From positions 792,254-856,253 of the forward strand of contig NZ_MPNU01000001.1 of NCBI RefSeq assembly GCF_001896205.1: 64,000 nucleotides of DNA, written 5' to 3'. Below, one piece after another: positions 1 through 9,113 of this stretch. Source of the DNA: Edwardsiella piscicida. GTDB taxonomy: Bacteria > Pseudomonadota > Gammaproteobacteria > Enterobacterales > Enterobacteriaceae. The position numbers and the translations under genes are program-made. A model generated the notes under the pieces. The model was given only the letters and a program-made list of their open reading frames with translations, was not told the origin of the DNA and did not search any database. The first letter of the stretch is position 1. Every line of letters starts with the position of its first letter.

Positions 1-1300
1 TAGAACTTGCCCCCCAGGAGGTCTTTCCCTGTTCGGCCAGACGTTGGGCCGTGGTGTGTAGCGGGAGCATCCCCTGCGCTTCGGCCAACTGCTGCAGTCG
101 GGCGCTGTCAGCGCCGCTGCGCATGGCCTGGCGTAGGGTGGGCGTCGGCGTCAGAAGCTCAAACAGGGCGCGCCGACCGCGGTAGCCGCCGCTGCAGTGG
201 GCACACTCGCCCGGCAGCCAGCTGGGACGGCCGGCGTCAGTCTCTCGCTGGCGACAGTGGCGGCACAGGCGACGCACCAGTCGCTGGGCGATGACCAACA
301 GCAGGCTATCGGCCAGTAGATAGGGGGCGATGCCCAGCTGTAGCAGGCGGGTCAGGGTTTGGGCGGCGCTATTGGTGTGTAGGGTCGAGAGTACCAGATG
401 CCCGGTTTGGGCGGCGTTAACGGCGATATGCGCGGTGGTTTCATCGCGGATCTCCCCGATCATGATGACGTCGGGATCTTGGCGCAGCAGGGCGCGCAGT
501 ACGGTGGCAAACTGCAGCCCGGCGCGCGGGGCTATCGCGGTCTGATTGATGTTTTCCAGCGGTGTTTCAATGGGATCTTCAACGCTGCAAATATTGAGCG
601 TCTGCGCGTTAAGCCGGCGTAGTCCCGCGTAGAGGGTCGCGGTTTTTCCGCTGCCGGTTGGCCCGGTCACTAAAATCAGCCCCTGGGGCTGCGCTAACGC
701 CTGAGCCAGCGTCTGACGCTGTGCGGGGCTCAGCCCCAGTCGGGCTAGGCTTCGGGGCGTTTCCCGCGTGCTGACCTGGCGCAGCACCGCTTTTTCACCG
801 TGCAGCGTCGGAAGCGTAGAGAGGCGAAAGCTGTGCGTTTGCTCGCTCAGGGGGATGCGCAGCTGACCGTCCTGAGGCAGGCGTCGCTCGGCGATATCCA
901 GACCTGCTAATACCTTCAGGCGAGTCACTAAACGGGTGAATTGCAGCGTGGGGTAGTCTGCCAGCGGGTGCAGTACCCCGTCGATACGCAGCCGTACTTG
1001 CCCCCGTGTCTCCAGGGGTTCCAGGTGGATGTCAGAGGCGCGTCGCCGCAGCGCATGTAGCAGCAGCTGCTCCAGCTGTGGGGCAGTTTGGGTATCTTCC
1101 GTGGCGGGATACAGCGCCTCCTCCTCCTCTGACTGCCGGCGGCTCAGCGGGCGCCACTGGGCATCCAGACCGGTCGCGAAGCGGATGGCCTCCAGCAGCG
1201 CGACGGGTGCCTCGTTCAGCCCGCCGACGATAATGCTGTGCTGATCCTGATGCAGCAGACGGCAGCGATAGCGGCGGCAGAGCCGCTGGAGATCGCTCAT
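1..1300 (-). CDS. hofB: Type IV pilus assembly ATPase HofB (GspE/PilB family), 3' end cut by window edge
   Basis: Cytoplasmic hexameric ATPase of the GspE/PilB family, expected to drive pilin polymerisation with HofC. The reverse strand from ATG 1300 reads an N-terminal domain, a RASDIHLEP segment near residue 90, Walker A GPTGSGKT near residue 213, an Asp-box region with IGEIRDDETTAH, and a C-terminal tetracysteine zinc motif (CRHC then CAHC). This matches E. coli HofB over its full length. The ATG overlaps the TGA of ppdD as ATGA, so the two genes are one operon. Near the edge, a run of six G (positions 10-15 on the plus strand) puts the last codons in a frame that does not resemble the family. 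One G fewer would read TSWGQVL, like the family C-terminus, so a frameshift is possible. The end of the gene is outside the window. Confidence 0.93.
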   Translation of the reverse strand, partial: MSDLQRLCRRYRCRLLHQDQHSIIVGGLNEAPVALLEAIRFATGLDAQWRPLSRRQSEEEEALYPATEDTQTAPQLEQLLLHALRRRASDIHLEPLETRGQVRLRIDGVLHPLADYPTLQFTRLVTRLKVLAGLDIAERRLPQDGQLRIPLSEQTHSFRLSTLPTLHGEKAVLRQVSTRETPRSLARLGLSPAQRQTLAQALAQPQGLILVTGPTGSGKTATLYAGLRRLNAQTLNICSVEDPIETPLENINQTAIAPRAGLQFATVLRALLRQDPDVIMIGEIRDETTAHIAVNAAQTGHLVLSTLHTNSAAQTLTRLLQLGIAPYLLADSLLLVIAQRLVRRLCRHCRQRETDAGRPSWLPGECAHCSGGYRGRRALFELLTPTPTLRQAMRSGADSARLQQLAEAQGMLPLHTTAQRLAEQGKTSWGASS

Positions 1301-1749
1301 GGTCTCTCTCCGTCGTCGGTCTCGCGCAGGACGCTGCGACAGGCCTCCAGCAGCGCGGCGTTATTCTCTTCGCTCTGGCAGCGCTGCTGCCACCGCAGGG
1401 TCCCCGCGCGGCGATCCAGCGTTGGCGTTAGCGTCACCCGCAGACCGGCCAGCGTTTGCTGGCCGCTCAGTGAGATAATGCCCGCATCGACGCTCAGGGT
1501 GCTGACGTAGGTCGAGGGCGGAAATGCCGCCAGCCCCAGCTGCGCTTCGCTGCAGGCGGAGAGGCTGCCCTGCTCCAGCGCACAGAGTTCGACCTCGGTG
1601 CGGTAGGGGGTGACCGCCTGTAGAACATCCGTCATGGCCGCTTTTTGCAGGTAGCGTTGATAGGCCGGCACGGCGATGGCGCCGAGAATGGCGATGATGG
1701 CGATTACGATCATGAGCTCCAGCAGGGTGAAGCCGTGCTGTGATGACAT
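1297..1749 (-). CDS. ppdD: Prepilin PpdD (major type IV pilin-like)
   Basis: Type IV prepilin of 150 residues. The short leader MSSQHG is followed by FTLLELMIVIAII, with Glu at mature position 5 and a hydrophobic helix of about 20 residues; a prepilin peptidase (PpdD/GspO type, not in the window) would cut after Gly6. The body has Cys residues near the middle and end suited to a pilin disulphide loop. ATG 1749 is preferred over an upstream GTG at 1761, because GGAGGTG lies immediately upstream of it and it gives the usual short leader. It is the first gene of ppdD-hofB; hofC presumably follows outside the window. In E. coli this locus is poorly expressed. Confidence 0.93.
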   Translation of the reverse strand: MSSQHGFTLLELMIVIAIIAILGAIAVPAYQRYLQKAAMTDVLQAVTPYRTEVELCALEQGSLSACSEAQLGLAAFPPSTYVSTLSVDAGIISLSGQQTLAGLRVTLTPTLDRRAGTLRWQQRCQSEENNAALLEACRSVLRETDDGERP

Positions 1750-1996
1750 AGACACCTCCACGGGTTGCGTCAGGTGAGTGTGCCTGAGCGAGCCGCGGCC
1801 GACGAGTCGCGCCGACGCAGGCTGCGCGCCGCGCCGAGGCTTAGCGGCATCGGTTGCGCCGGTGTCCGTCAGGGGTGCGGCGTATGCTATAGAATGGGGC
1901 GTCGCTTTTCAGCGGCTTCTCGCGGAGAGGGGGCGGCGCGAACGACGAATCATGCTACCCTGTAGGCAGTTTGAATCGCGGGAGGTCGCGTTAGTG

Positions 1997-2575
1997 ATGC
2001 AATTAGAGCAGGGGTGGCTGACGGGCGCGCGGCGCGTGCCGTCGCCACATTGTGATGCGCGTCCGCAGGGGGAGCTGCCCTCCCTGCTGGTGATCCACAA
2101 TATCAGTCTGCCTCCGGGAAAGTTCGGCGGTCCCTATATCGACCGCCTGTTCAGCGGTACGCTGGCGTGTGACGATGATCCCTTCTTTGTCGGATTGCAG
2201 GGGCTGCGGGTCTCCGCGCACTGCTTGATCCGGCGCGATGGCGAGATTGTCCAGTATGTGCCTTTTGATCGTCGGGCGTGGCATGCCGGCGTATCACGCT
2301 ATCAAGGGCGCGAGCGCTGTAATGATTTTTCTGTGGGTATTGAGCTGGAGGGGACGGATACGCTGGCGTATACCCCGCCGCAGTATCGGGCGCTGGTAGA
2401 GATCAGCGCGCTGTTGATGCGTCACTACCCGATGTCACCGACGCGGGTGACCGGCCATAGCGATATCGCCCCCGGGCGTAAAACCGATCCCGGCCCGGCG
2501 TTCCGCTGGGATGAGTACCATCGTTTACTGCGGACGGCGTTGGCCGGATCCGTCGCCACCCCCGATCGTCACTGA
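1997..2575 (+). CDS. ampD: 1,6-anhydro-N-acetylmuramyl-L-alanine amidase AmpD
   Basis: Cytosolic zinc amidase of murein recycling that removes the peptide from anhydroMurNAc-peptides. In many enterobacteria its loss derepresses ampC through AmpR. The protein is 192 residues (E. coli 183). The zinc ligands His34, His154 and Asp164 and the catalytic Glu116 and Lys162 are all present at the E. coli numbering when ATG 1997 is used. GGAGGT at 1981-1986 is correctly spaced for that start, and the longer upstream frame is not supported. ampE follows 17 bases later, giving the usual ampDE operon. nadC, which lies divergently upstream in E. coli, is absent here. Confidence 0.97.
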   Translation: MQLEQGWLTGARRVPSPHCDARPQGELPSLLVIHNISLPPGKFGGPYIDRLFSGTLACDDDPFFVGLQGLRVSAHCLIRRDGEIVQYVPFDRRAWHAGVSRYQGRERCNDFSVGIELEGTDTLAYTPPQYRALVEISALLMRHYPMSPTRVTGHSDIAPGRKTDPGPAFRWDEYHRLLRTALAGSVATPDRH

Positions 2576-2592
2576 AGAGAGAGCTACCGGAG

Positions 2593-3447
2593 ATGACGTT
2601 ATTCTCGCTACTGCTGGTTTTGGGCTGGGAGCGGCTGTTTAAGCTGGGGGATCGCTGGCAGCTGGATCGCTGTCTGGTTCCGCTGTTTGCTCGCGTAAAG
2701 CGGGTATCGCTGGCCAAAACGCTGCTGCTGCTATTGCTGTGGATGCTGCTGATCGGCGCGCTGCTCCAGGGGTTTAAGGGGCTGCTTTTCGGCCTGCCGA
2801 CGCTGTTGATGTGGATTTTCATCGGGCTGCTGTGCTTTGGCGCGGGGGCGATTCGCCGCGACTATCGCGCTTATATGAAAGCGGCGCGGCGGGGAGAACA
2901 GGATGCGATGACGCAGATGACGGCGGAGCTGGCGCTGATCCCGGGGCTGTCGGCCGATATGCGCCCGGAGATCCGTCTGCGTGAGCTGCAGAGCGTACTG
3001 GTGTGGATCAACTATCGCTTCTATCTGGCGCCGCTGTTCTATTTTGTGATAGCCGGGCCCTACGGGCCGGTGGCGCTGGGGGGCTATGCGCTGCTGCGGG
3101 CCTATCAGACTTGGCTGAGCCGTCAGGCCGATCCGCTGGCGCGCGCGCAGGCGGGGATCGATCGTCTGCTGCACTGGGTCGACTGGATCCCGGTGCGGCT
3201 GGCCGGGATTGCCTACGCTCTGCTGGGGCACGGTGAGCGTGCGCTGCCGGCCTGGCTAGCGTCGCTGGGCGATCTGCGCAGCGGTCAGTACCAGGTATTG
3301 ACGGGGCTGGCGCAGCTTTCGCTGGCGCGCGATCCGCAGCTGGATGCGTTAAAGACGCCGCTGGCGGCGGTGACGCTGGCGCGGCGCATTACGCTGGTGC
3401 TGATCGTGGCGGTGGCGCTGTTGACCATTTATGGCGCGCTGCTCTAG
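2593..3447 (+). CDS. ampE: Inner membrane regulator AmpE
   Basis: Integral inner membrane protein of 284 residues, the same length as E. coli AmpE. It has hydrophobic segments at about residues 1-15, 40-60, 65-85, 135-160 and a C-terminal helix at 265-284. Family knowledge: AmpE is a predicted membrane sensor or transducer co-transcribed with ampD, and its biochemical role is unresolved. The conserved N-terminus MTLFSLLLVLGWERLFKLG and the RLAGIAYALLG segment identify it. It lies 17 bases behind ampD with a ribosome site in the gap, and a strong terminator follows. Confidence 0.95.
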   Translation: MTLFSLLLVLGWERLFKLGDRWQLDRCLVPLFARVKRVSLAKTLLLLLLWMLLIGALLQGFKGLLFGLPTLLMWIFIGLLCFGAGAIRRDYRAYMKAARRGEQDAMTQMTAELALIPGLSADMRPEIRLRELQSVLVWINYRFYLAPLFYFVIAGPYGPVALGGYALLRAYQTWLSRQADPLARAQAGIDRLLHWVDWIPVRLAGIAYALLGHGERALPAWLASLGDLRSGQYQVLTGLAQLSLARDPQLDALKTPLAAVTLARRITLVLIVAVALLTIYGALL

Positions 3448-3475
3448 CGGGATTAGTGGCCGCGTGCGATAGGCG

Positions 3476-3511
3476 AAAAAAAACCGGCGCGAGCGATAGC
3501 GCCGGTTTTTT
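3476..3511. terminator. Bidirectional rho-independent terminator between ampE and aroP
   Basis: Perfect 8-bp stem ACCGGCGC / GCGCCGGT (3483-3490 and 3499-3506) flanked by an A run on the left and a T run on the right. It can therefore end both ampDE (plus) and aroP (minus), which converge here. Confidence 0.9.
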
Positions 3512-3529
3512 ATTTGGAGGCGTCGCGCG

Positions 3530-4903
3530 TTAGCCGGGGAGGCGTGCGCTGTGCTTCTGCGAACGCTGCTTAATGGCATAGCCGACAGCCAGTACGATCA
3601 GCCAGAGCGGGATCAACAGTACCGAAATCTGGATCCCCGGGGTCAGGAACATAATGACCAGGATGGCAGCCATAAACAGCAGGCACAGATAGTTACCCGC
3701 CGGGTACCAGAAGGCGCGGAAACGGGGAACCACGCCTTCGCGGTTTTTCTGCGCTCGAAAGCGCAGATGCGCGACGCTGATCATCGCCCAGTTAATCACC
3801 AGCGCGGAGACGACCAGCGCCATTAACAGCTCGAAGGCTTTGCCCGGCATCAGGTAGTTAATCAGTACGCACAGCAGGGTGGCCGCCGCCGAGAGGCCGA
3901 TCGCGACCACCGGGACACCGCGTCCGTCTACCTTGAGCAGCGCCCGCGGGCCATTCCCCTGCTGGGCCAGACCGAACAGCATGCGGCTGTTGCAGTAGAC
4001 GCAGCTGTTATAGACCGACAGCGCAGCGGTCAGCACCACGATATTGAGGACGGTGGCGACCAGGTTACTGTCCAGCGCATGGAAGATCATGACGAACGGG
4101 CTGCCGCCCTCGACCACCTTACCCCAGGGGTAGAGGGAGAGCAGGATAGCCAAAGCGCCGATGTAGAAAATCAGAATACGGTAGATAACCTGATTGGTCG
4201 CCTTGGGAATGCTGCGCTGCGGGTCGTCGGCCTCTGCGGCGGTGATCCCAACCAGCTCCAGACCGCCGAAGGAGAACATGATCACCGCCATTGCCATGAC
4301 CAGCCCCATGACCCCATTGGGGAAGAATCCGCCCTGATCCCACAGGTTACTCACCGAGGCCTCGGGGCCACCGTGCCCGCTGAACAGCAGCCAGCCGCCA
4401 AACAGGATCATCCCGATGATGGCGACCACCTTGATGATCGCGAACCAGAACTCCAGCTCGCCGTAGATTTTGACGTTGGCCAGGTTGATGGCGTTGATCA
4501 GCAGGAAGAAGACCGCGGCGGATACCCAGGTCGGGATGTCCGGAAACCAGTACTGTACATAGATACCCACGGCCGTTAGCTCGGCCATGGCGACCAGAAC
4601 ATACAGCACCCAGTAGTTCCAGCCGGAGGCAAAACCGGCAAAGTCCCCCCAGTATTTGTAGGCAAAGTGGCTGAATGAGCCGGCCACCGGCTCCTCGACC
4701 ACCATCTCACCCAGCTGGCGCATGATCAAAAAGGCGATAAATCCGCCGATGGCGTAGCCCAGCAGCACCGATGGCCCGGCCATTTTAATGGTTTGTGCGA
4801 TCCCCAGAAACAGCCCAGTACCGATGGCGCCGCCTAGGGCGATCAGCTGTATGTGGCGATTCTTCAGGCCACGGTGTAACTGCTCGCCGTGTTGCTCACT
4901 CAT
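3530..4903 (-). CDS. aroP: Aromatic amino acid permease AroP (APC family)
   Basis: Inner membrane proton symporter for phenylalanine, tyrosine and tryptophan. It has 12 predicted membrane helices and 457 residues, matching E. coli AroP. Diagnostic segments are GGAIGTGLFLG in helix 1 (the unwound substrate-binding loop), the conserved FSHFAYKYWGDFAGFASGW region, and NSCVYCNSRMLFGLA. An upstream in-frame ATG at 4918 is possible, but ATG 4903 (MSEQHGEQ) sits behind GAGGG with better spacing and matches the family start. It is divergent from pdhR. Two candidate TyrR boxes lie upstream, as known for aroP in E. coli. Confidence 0.95.
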   Translation of the reverse strand: MSEQHGEQLHRGLKNRHIQLIALGGAIGTGLFLGIAQTIKMAGPSVLLGYAIGGFIAFLIMRQLGEMVVEEPVAGSFSHFAYKYWGDFAGFASGWNYWVLYVLVAMAELTAVGIYVQYWFPDIPTWVSAAVFFLLINAINLANVKIYGELEFWFAIIKVVAIIGMILFGGWLLFSGHGGPEASVSNLWDQGGFFPNGVMGLVMAMAVIMFSFGGLELVGITAAEADDPQRSIPKATNQVIYRILIFYIGALAILLSLYPWGKVVEGGSPFVMIFHALDSNLVATVLNIVVLTAALSVYNSCVYCNSRMLFGLAQQGNGPRALLKVDGRGVPVVAIGLSAAATLLCVLINYLMPGKAFELLMALVVSALVINWAMISVAHLRFRAQKNREGVVPRFRAFWYPAGNYLCLLFMAAILVIMFLTPGIQISVLLIPLWLIVLAVGYAIKQRSQKHSARLPG

Positions 4904-4952
4904 ATCTCTTACCCTCATCCGGCTCTGTTCAGGGGCACTGCCAGCGCCATTC

Positions 4953-4993
4953 TGTCATTATAATGATACGAAAATCGTAATTTTATTTTTACA
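4953..4993 (-). promoter_or_regulatory. Candidate tandem TyrR boxes upstream of aroP
   Basis: CGTAAT-N6-TTTACA at 4976-4993 matches the TyrR consensus TGTAAA-N6-TTTACA at 10 of 12 positions, including the invariant G and C. A weaker box, TGTCAT-N6-GATACG, at 4953-4970 keeps the invariant G and C and is exactly 23 bases away. A strong-weak pair on one helix face is the arrangement known for TyrR-regulated genes, aroP included. Assignment is by motif only. Confidence 0.55.
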
Positions 4994-5120
4994 TCATGTT
5001 CTAATTCAAATCTGTTATTAATCTACCAACGCACTGAGAATAATGGTATGCGCAAAAAAATGCATCCGATTTCTTGTGCCGCTGCGTTTTGGGTCGGAGA
5101 AGACGTGCGGGGCCTACGCT

Positions 5121-5157
5121 GTGGACACTCTGCACATTGGGTGCGCAGAGCGTCCAC
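5121..5157. repeat. Imperfect 13-bp inverted repeat in the aroP-pdhR gap
   Basis: GTGGACACTCTGC (5121-5133) and GCAGAGCGTCCAC (5145-5157) pair at 12 of 13 positions around an 11-base loop. No T run follows on either strand, so it is not a classical terminator. The function is unknown. Confidence 0.5.
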
Positions 5158-5404
5158 GCTCGTATCACGATGATGGGCGATATGCGCGTTGACGTATTTC
5201 ATTTTTATATTCATTTATTTTGCATATAAATGCTTATTATGATTGGCTTTCACGCTTCAGCTCGCGTGAGTCGTCGTGTATAAAACGTTAACTTCGGCCG
5301 CGGAAAGGTAAAAAGTAATACCCTTGCTTGGTTATCACGCTGGTGTTTTATTGGTTATTGATTGTTAACAAAGGCGGCATTTCATGATTTACATCAATAG
5401 TTGT

Positions 5405-5433
5405 ATGGACAAGTGGTGAAGATTTTGTTACTT
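5405..5433 (+). promoter_or_regulatory. Probable pdh operon promoter
   Basis: TGGACA (5405-5410) and TTACTT (5428-5433) are separated by 17 bases. They place a start near 5441, so the PdhR palindrome would lie at about +11 to +27, the position known for E. coli Ppdh. The match to consensus is weak. The call rests mostly on position and on resemblance to the E. coli promoter. Confidence 0.5.
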
Positions 5434-5450
5434 TGAGGTCATGTTTTTGA

Positions 5451-5467
5451 AATTGGTAATACCAATT
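5451..5467. promoter_or_regulatory. PdhR operator
   Basis: AATTGGTAATACCAATT is a perfect 7-bp inverted repeat with a 3-base centre. It is identical in its arms to the PdhR consensus (AATTGGT-N3-ACCAATT) and sits 55 bases before the pdhR start. It implies pyruvate-relieved autorepression of pdhR-aceEF-lpd. Confidence 0.92.
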
Positions 5468-5522
5468 TACTTTGCGGTTCTCCGATGAGAACGTCATCTA
5501 CGCTCAGAGAAGACATTGCCAC

Positions 5523-6287
5523 ATGGCCTACAGCAAAATCCGCCAGCCCAAACTATCAGATGTGATCGAACAGCAGTTGGAATATCTGATCCTGGAAGGA
5601 ACGCTGCGTCCCGGGGAAAAGCTGCCGCCGGAGCGCGAATTGGCGAAGCAGTTCGATGTATCCCGCCCCTCTCTGCGCGAGGCCATTCAGCGTCTCGAAG
5701 CCAAAGGGCTGCTGCTGCGCCGTCAGGGCGGTGGCACCTTCGTACAGGCCAATCTCTGGCAAAGCTTTAGCGACCCACTGGCCGAGCTGCTCGCGGCCCA
5801 CCCGGAATCCCAATACGATCTGTTGGAAACCCGCCATGCCCTGGAGGGGATCGCGGCCTATTATGCTGCGCTGCGCGGCACCGATGAGGATTTTGTTCGT
5901 CTGCGCGAGTGTCATCTGGCGATTGAAAGCGCGCAGGCCGCGGGCGATCTGGACGGCGAGGCCGATGCGGTGATGCAGTATCAGGTGGCGGTGACCGAAG
6001 CGGCTCATAACGCGGTGCTGCTCCACCTGCTGCGCTGCATGGCGCCGATGCTGGAAAAGAACGTAAAACAGAATTTCGAGCTGCTCTATGCGCGTCGCGA
6101 AATGCTGGCCCTGGTCAGCGATCATCGAGCCAGTATCTTTGCGGCCATCATCGCCCGGGAGCCAGAGCGGGCGCGTGAGGCATCACACCGCCATCTGGCC
6201 TTTATTGAAGATATTTTGCTGGAGATGAGCCGCGAGCACAGCCGCCGCGAGCGCTCGCTGCGGCTGCTCCAGCAGCGTAAGGATTGA
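5523..6287 (+). CDS. pdhR: Pyruvate-sensing repressor PdhR (GntR/FadR family)
   Basis: Transcriptional repressor of the pyruvate dehydrogenase operon that is released by pyruvate. It has 254 residues, the same as E. coli PdhR. The N-terminal winged helix at about residues 8-76 includes [20 protein letters not shown] and GGGTFVQ; the C-terminal all-helical FCD effector domain covers about 95-240. The start is ATG 5523 ([10 protein letters not shown]), which matches the family exactly. The in-frame upstream extension is ignored. It heads the operon with aceE 149 bases downstream, and its operator lies just upstream. Confidence 0.97.
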   Translation: MAYSKIRQPKLSDVIEQQLEYLILEGTLRPGEKLPPERELAKQFDVSRPSLREAIQRLEAKGLLLRRQGGGTFVQANLWQSFSDPLAELLAAHPESQYDLLETRHALEGIAAYYAALRGTDEDFVRLRECHLAIESAQAAGDLDGEADAVMQYQVAVTEAAHNAVLLHLLRCMAPMLEKNVKQNFELLYARREMLALVSDHRASIFAAIIAREPERAREASHRHLAFIEDILLEMSREHSRRERSLRLLQQRKD

Positions 6288-6355
6288 AAATTGGTTCGCG
6301 CGTAGCCCTCCGGGGCGCGCGCGCCGATGTTAACACTAGGCAACTCACCGATTGG

Positions 6356-6399
6356 GCCTGTCTTCGTGCGTTTTGACCGCAGAGCGCAGGAAGACAGGC
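6356..6399 (+). other. Long hairpin in the pdhR-aceE intergenic leader
   Basis: GCCTGTCTTC (6356-6365) pairs perfectly with GAAGACAGGC (6390-6399), and the stem continues inside with TGCG/CGCA after a one-base mismatch. The hairpin ends 37 bases before the aceE start and has no T run, so it is not a standard terminator. It may stabilise the aceEF-lpd part of the message, or block or process it. Confidence 0.6.
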
Positions 6400-6436
6400 T
6401 CCAGACAACCCATTTAGACAGATAAGGAATACCACC

Positions 6437-9100
6437 ATGTCAGATCGTTTACTCAATGACGTGGATCCGATCGAAACCCGCGATTGGCTGCAGGCGATAG
6501 AATCGGTCATCCGTGAAGAAGGCGTAGAGCGCGCGCAGTATCTGATCGATCAGGTACTGAATTCCGCCCGTCAGGGCGGCGTTAATCTGCCTTCCGCTGC
6601 GCTGGCCCACAATTACGTGAACACCATTGCTCCGGAAGATGAGCCGGCCTATCCGGGGAATCTGGAGCTGGAGCGTCGTATCCGCATCGCCATGCGTTGG
6701 AATGCGGTGATGATCGTCCTGCATGCGTCGAAGAAAGATCTGGAGCTGGGCGGTCACATGGCCTCCTATCAGTCTTCTGCGACGGTGTATGAAGTGTGCT
6801 TTAACCATTTCTTCCGCGCCCGTAACCAGAAGGACGGCGGCGATCTGGTCTACTTCCAGGGCCATATCTCTCCGGGGATCTACGCGCGCGCCTTCCTGGA
6901 AGGACGCCTGACCGAGGAGCAGCTGAATAACTTCCGTCAGGAGGTTCACGGCACGGGGCTCTCTTCTTACCCGCATCCGAAGCTGATGCCGGAGTTCTGG
7001 CAGTTCCCGACCGTTTCCATGGGGCTGGGGCCGTTGGGGGCGATTTATCAGGCTAAGTTCCTGAAATACCTGAATCACCGCGGTCTGAAAGACACCACGG
7101 CGCAGCGCGTTTACGCCTTCCTCGGCGACGGTGAGATGGATGAGCCGGAATCCAAGGGCGCCATCACCATCGCCACCCGCGATAAGCTGGACAACCTGTG
7201 CTTCGTCATTAACTGCAACCTGCAGCGTCTGGATGGCCCGGTGACGGGGAACGGCAAGATCATCAACGAACTGGAAGGCATCTTCGCCGGTGCGGGCTGG
7301 AACGTGATCAAGGTGATTTGGGGCTCCCGCTGGGATGCGCTGCTGCGTAAAGATACCAGCGGTAAGCTGATCCAGCTGATGAATGAAACCCTGGACGGCG
7401 ACTACCAAACCTTCAAGTCAAAGAATGGCGCCTATGTGCGTGAACACTTCTTTGGCCGTTATCCGGAAACCGCGGCGCTGGTCAAGGATATGTCTGACGA
7501 TGAGATCTGGGCGCTGAACCGCGGCGGCCACGATCCGAAGAAAGTCTACGCCGCCTTTAAGAAAGCCGAAGAGACCAAAGGTCAGCCGACGGTGATCCTG
7601 GTGCATACCATCAAGGGCTATGGCATGGGCGACACCGCCGAAGGCAAAAACATCGCTCACCAGGTTAAGAAGATGAACATGGATGGCGTGCGCCATTTCC
7701 GCGATCGCTTCAACGTGCCGGTGGCCGATGCCGATCTGGAGAAGCTGCCGTACGTCACCTTTGACGCCGACTCCGAAGAGGCGCGCTATCTGCATGAGCG
7801 TCGCGCCGCGCTGCAGGGCTATGTCCCGACCCGTAGCCCGACCTTTAGCGAGCGTCTAGAACTGCCGGCGCTGGAGGACTTCTCCGCCCTGCTGGAAGAG
7901 CAGAACAAAGAGATTTCGACCACCATCGCCTTCGTACGTGCGTTGAACGTAATGCTGAAGAACAAGTCCATCAAGGATCGTCTGGTGCCGATCATCGCTG
8001 ACGAAGCGCGTACCTTCGGTATGGAAGGGCTGTTCCGTCAGATTGGGATCTATAGCCCGAACGGCCAGCGCTACACCCCGCAGGATCGCGAGCAGGTGGC
8101 CTACTACAAAGAAGACGAGAAAGGACAGATTCTGCAGGAGGGGATCAACGAGCTGGGCGCCGGGGCCTCTTGGCTGGCGGCAGCGACCTCTTACAGCACT
8201 AACGATCTGCCGATGATCCCGTTCTACATCTACTACTCCATGTTCGGCTTCCAGCGCATCGGCGACCTGTGCTGGGCGGCGGGCGACCAGCAGGCGCGCG
8301 GTTTCCTGATCGGCGGCACCTCTGGACGCACCACCCTGAACGGGGAAGGTCTGCAGCACGAAGATGGCCACAGCCATATTCAGTCCCTGACTATCCCGAA
8401 CTGCATCTCCTACGATCCGGCCTATGCCTATGAAGTGGCCGTGATCATGCACGACGGTCTGGAGCGCATGTACGGTGAGAAGCAGGAGAACGTGTACTAC
8501 TACATCACCACGCTGAACGAAAACTACCACATGCCGGCGATGCCGCAGGGCGTTGAAGAGGGCATCCGCCGCGGGATCTACAAGCTGGATACGCAGTCCG
8601 GCGATAAGGGCAAGGTCCAGCTGCTGGGCTCCGGCTCCATGCTGCGCCACGTCCGCGAGGCCGCGCGTATTCTGTCTGAAGAGTATGGCGTTGGCAGCGA
8701 TGTGTACAGCGTGACCTCCTTCACCGAGCTGGCGCGCGATGGCCAGGACTGCGAGCGTTGGAACATGCTGCATCCGCTGGAGACCCCGCGCGTACCGTAC
8801 ATCGCTCAGGTGATGAACGATGCGCCGGCCGTGGCGTCTACCGACTATATGAAACTGTTTGCCGAGCAGGTACGTACCTATGTTCCGGCCAGCGATTACC
8901 GCGTGCTGGGCACCGATGGCTTCGGCCGCTCCGACAGCCGTGAAAACCTGCGTCACCACTTTGAGGTCGATGCCTCCTACGTGGTGGTGGCGGCACTGGG
9001 TGAACTGGCAAAACGCGGGGAGATCGCCGCTTCCGTGGTGGCGGACGCCATCGGCAAGTTCAATATCGATCCGGAAAAAGTAAACCCGCGTCTGGCATAA
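6437..9100 (+). CDS. aceE: Pyruvate dehydrogenase E1 component AceE
   Basis: Thiamine diphosphate-dependent E1 subunit that decarboxylates pyruvate and transfers the acetyl group to the lipoyl arm of AceF. It has 887 residues, identical in length to E. coli AceE and very similar throughout. The ThDP-binding [12 protein letters not shown] segment is near residues 230-240, followed by the conserved [11 protein letters not shown] region. The C-terminal transketolase-like part contains the HEDGHSHIQ and [11 protein letters not shown] segments. GGAAT precedes ATG 6437, and aceF follows after 13 bases. Control is probably from the pdhR promoter and PdhR. Confidence 0.98.
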   Translation: MSDRLLNDVDPIETRDWLQAIESVIREEGVERAQYLIDQVLNSARQGGVNLPSAALAHNYVNTIAPEDEPAYPGNLELERRIRIAMRWNAVMIVLHASKKDLELGGHMASYQSSATVYEVCFNHFFRARNQKDGGDLVYFQGHISPGIYARAFLEGRLTEEQLNNFRQEVHGTGLSSYPHPKLMPEFWQFPTVSMGLGPLGAIYQAKFLKYLNHRGLKDTTAQRVYAFLGDGEMDEPESKGAITIATRDKLDNLCFVINCNLQRLDGPVTGNGKIINELEGIFAGAGWNVIKVIWGSRWDALLRKDTSGKLIQLMNETLDGDYQTFKSKNGAYVREHFFGRYPETAALVKDMSDDEIWALNRGGHDPKKVYAAFKKAEETKGQPTVILVHTIKGYGMGDTAEGKNIAHQVKKMNMDGVRHFRDRFNVPVADADLEKLPYVTFDADSEEARYLHERRAALQGYVPTRSPTFSERLELPALEDFSALLEEQNKEISTTIAFVRALNVMLKNKSIKDRLVPIIADEARTFGMEGLFRQIGIYSPNGQRYTPQDREQVAYYKEDEKGQILQEGINELGAGASWLAAATSYSTNDLPMIPFYIYYSMFGFQRIGDLCWAAGDQQARGFLIGGTSGRTTLNGEGLQHEDGHSHIQSLTIPNCISYDPAYAYEVAVIMHDGLERMYGEKQENVYYYITTLNENYHMPAMPQGVEEGIRRGIYKLDTQSGDKGKVQLLGSGSMLRHVREAARILSEEYGVGSDVYSVTSFTELARDGQDCERWNMLHPLETPRVPYIAQVMNDAPAVASTDYMKLFAEQVRTYVPASDYRVLGTDGFGRSDSRENLRHHFEVDASYVVVAALGELAKRGEIAASVVADAIGKFNIDPEKVNPRLA

Positions 9101-9113
9101 GAGGTACGGAATA

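Larger units (their letters stand above)
4904..5522. other. aroP-pdhR divergent intergenic region
   Basis: A 619-base non-coding region, clearly more AT-rich than its neighbours. It holds candidate TyrR boxes near aroP, an imperfect inverted repeat at 5121-5157, and the pdhR promoter and operator at the right end. The short reading frames inside it have no recognisable product and no good ribosome site. Confidence 0.8.

Noticed and set aside
5023..5214. 63-residue frame in the aroP-pdhR gap
   Set aside because: No ribosome site, no recognisable product, and it covers the imperfect inverted repeat.
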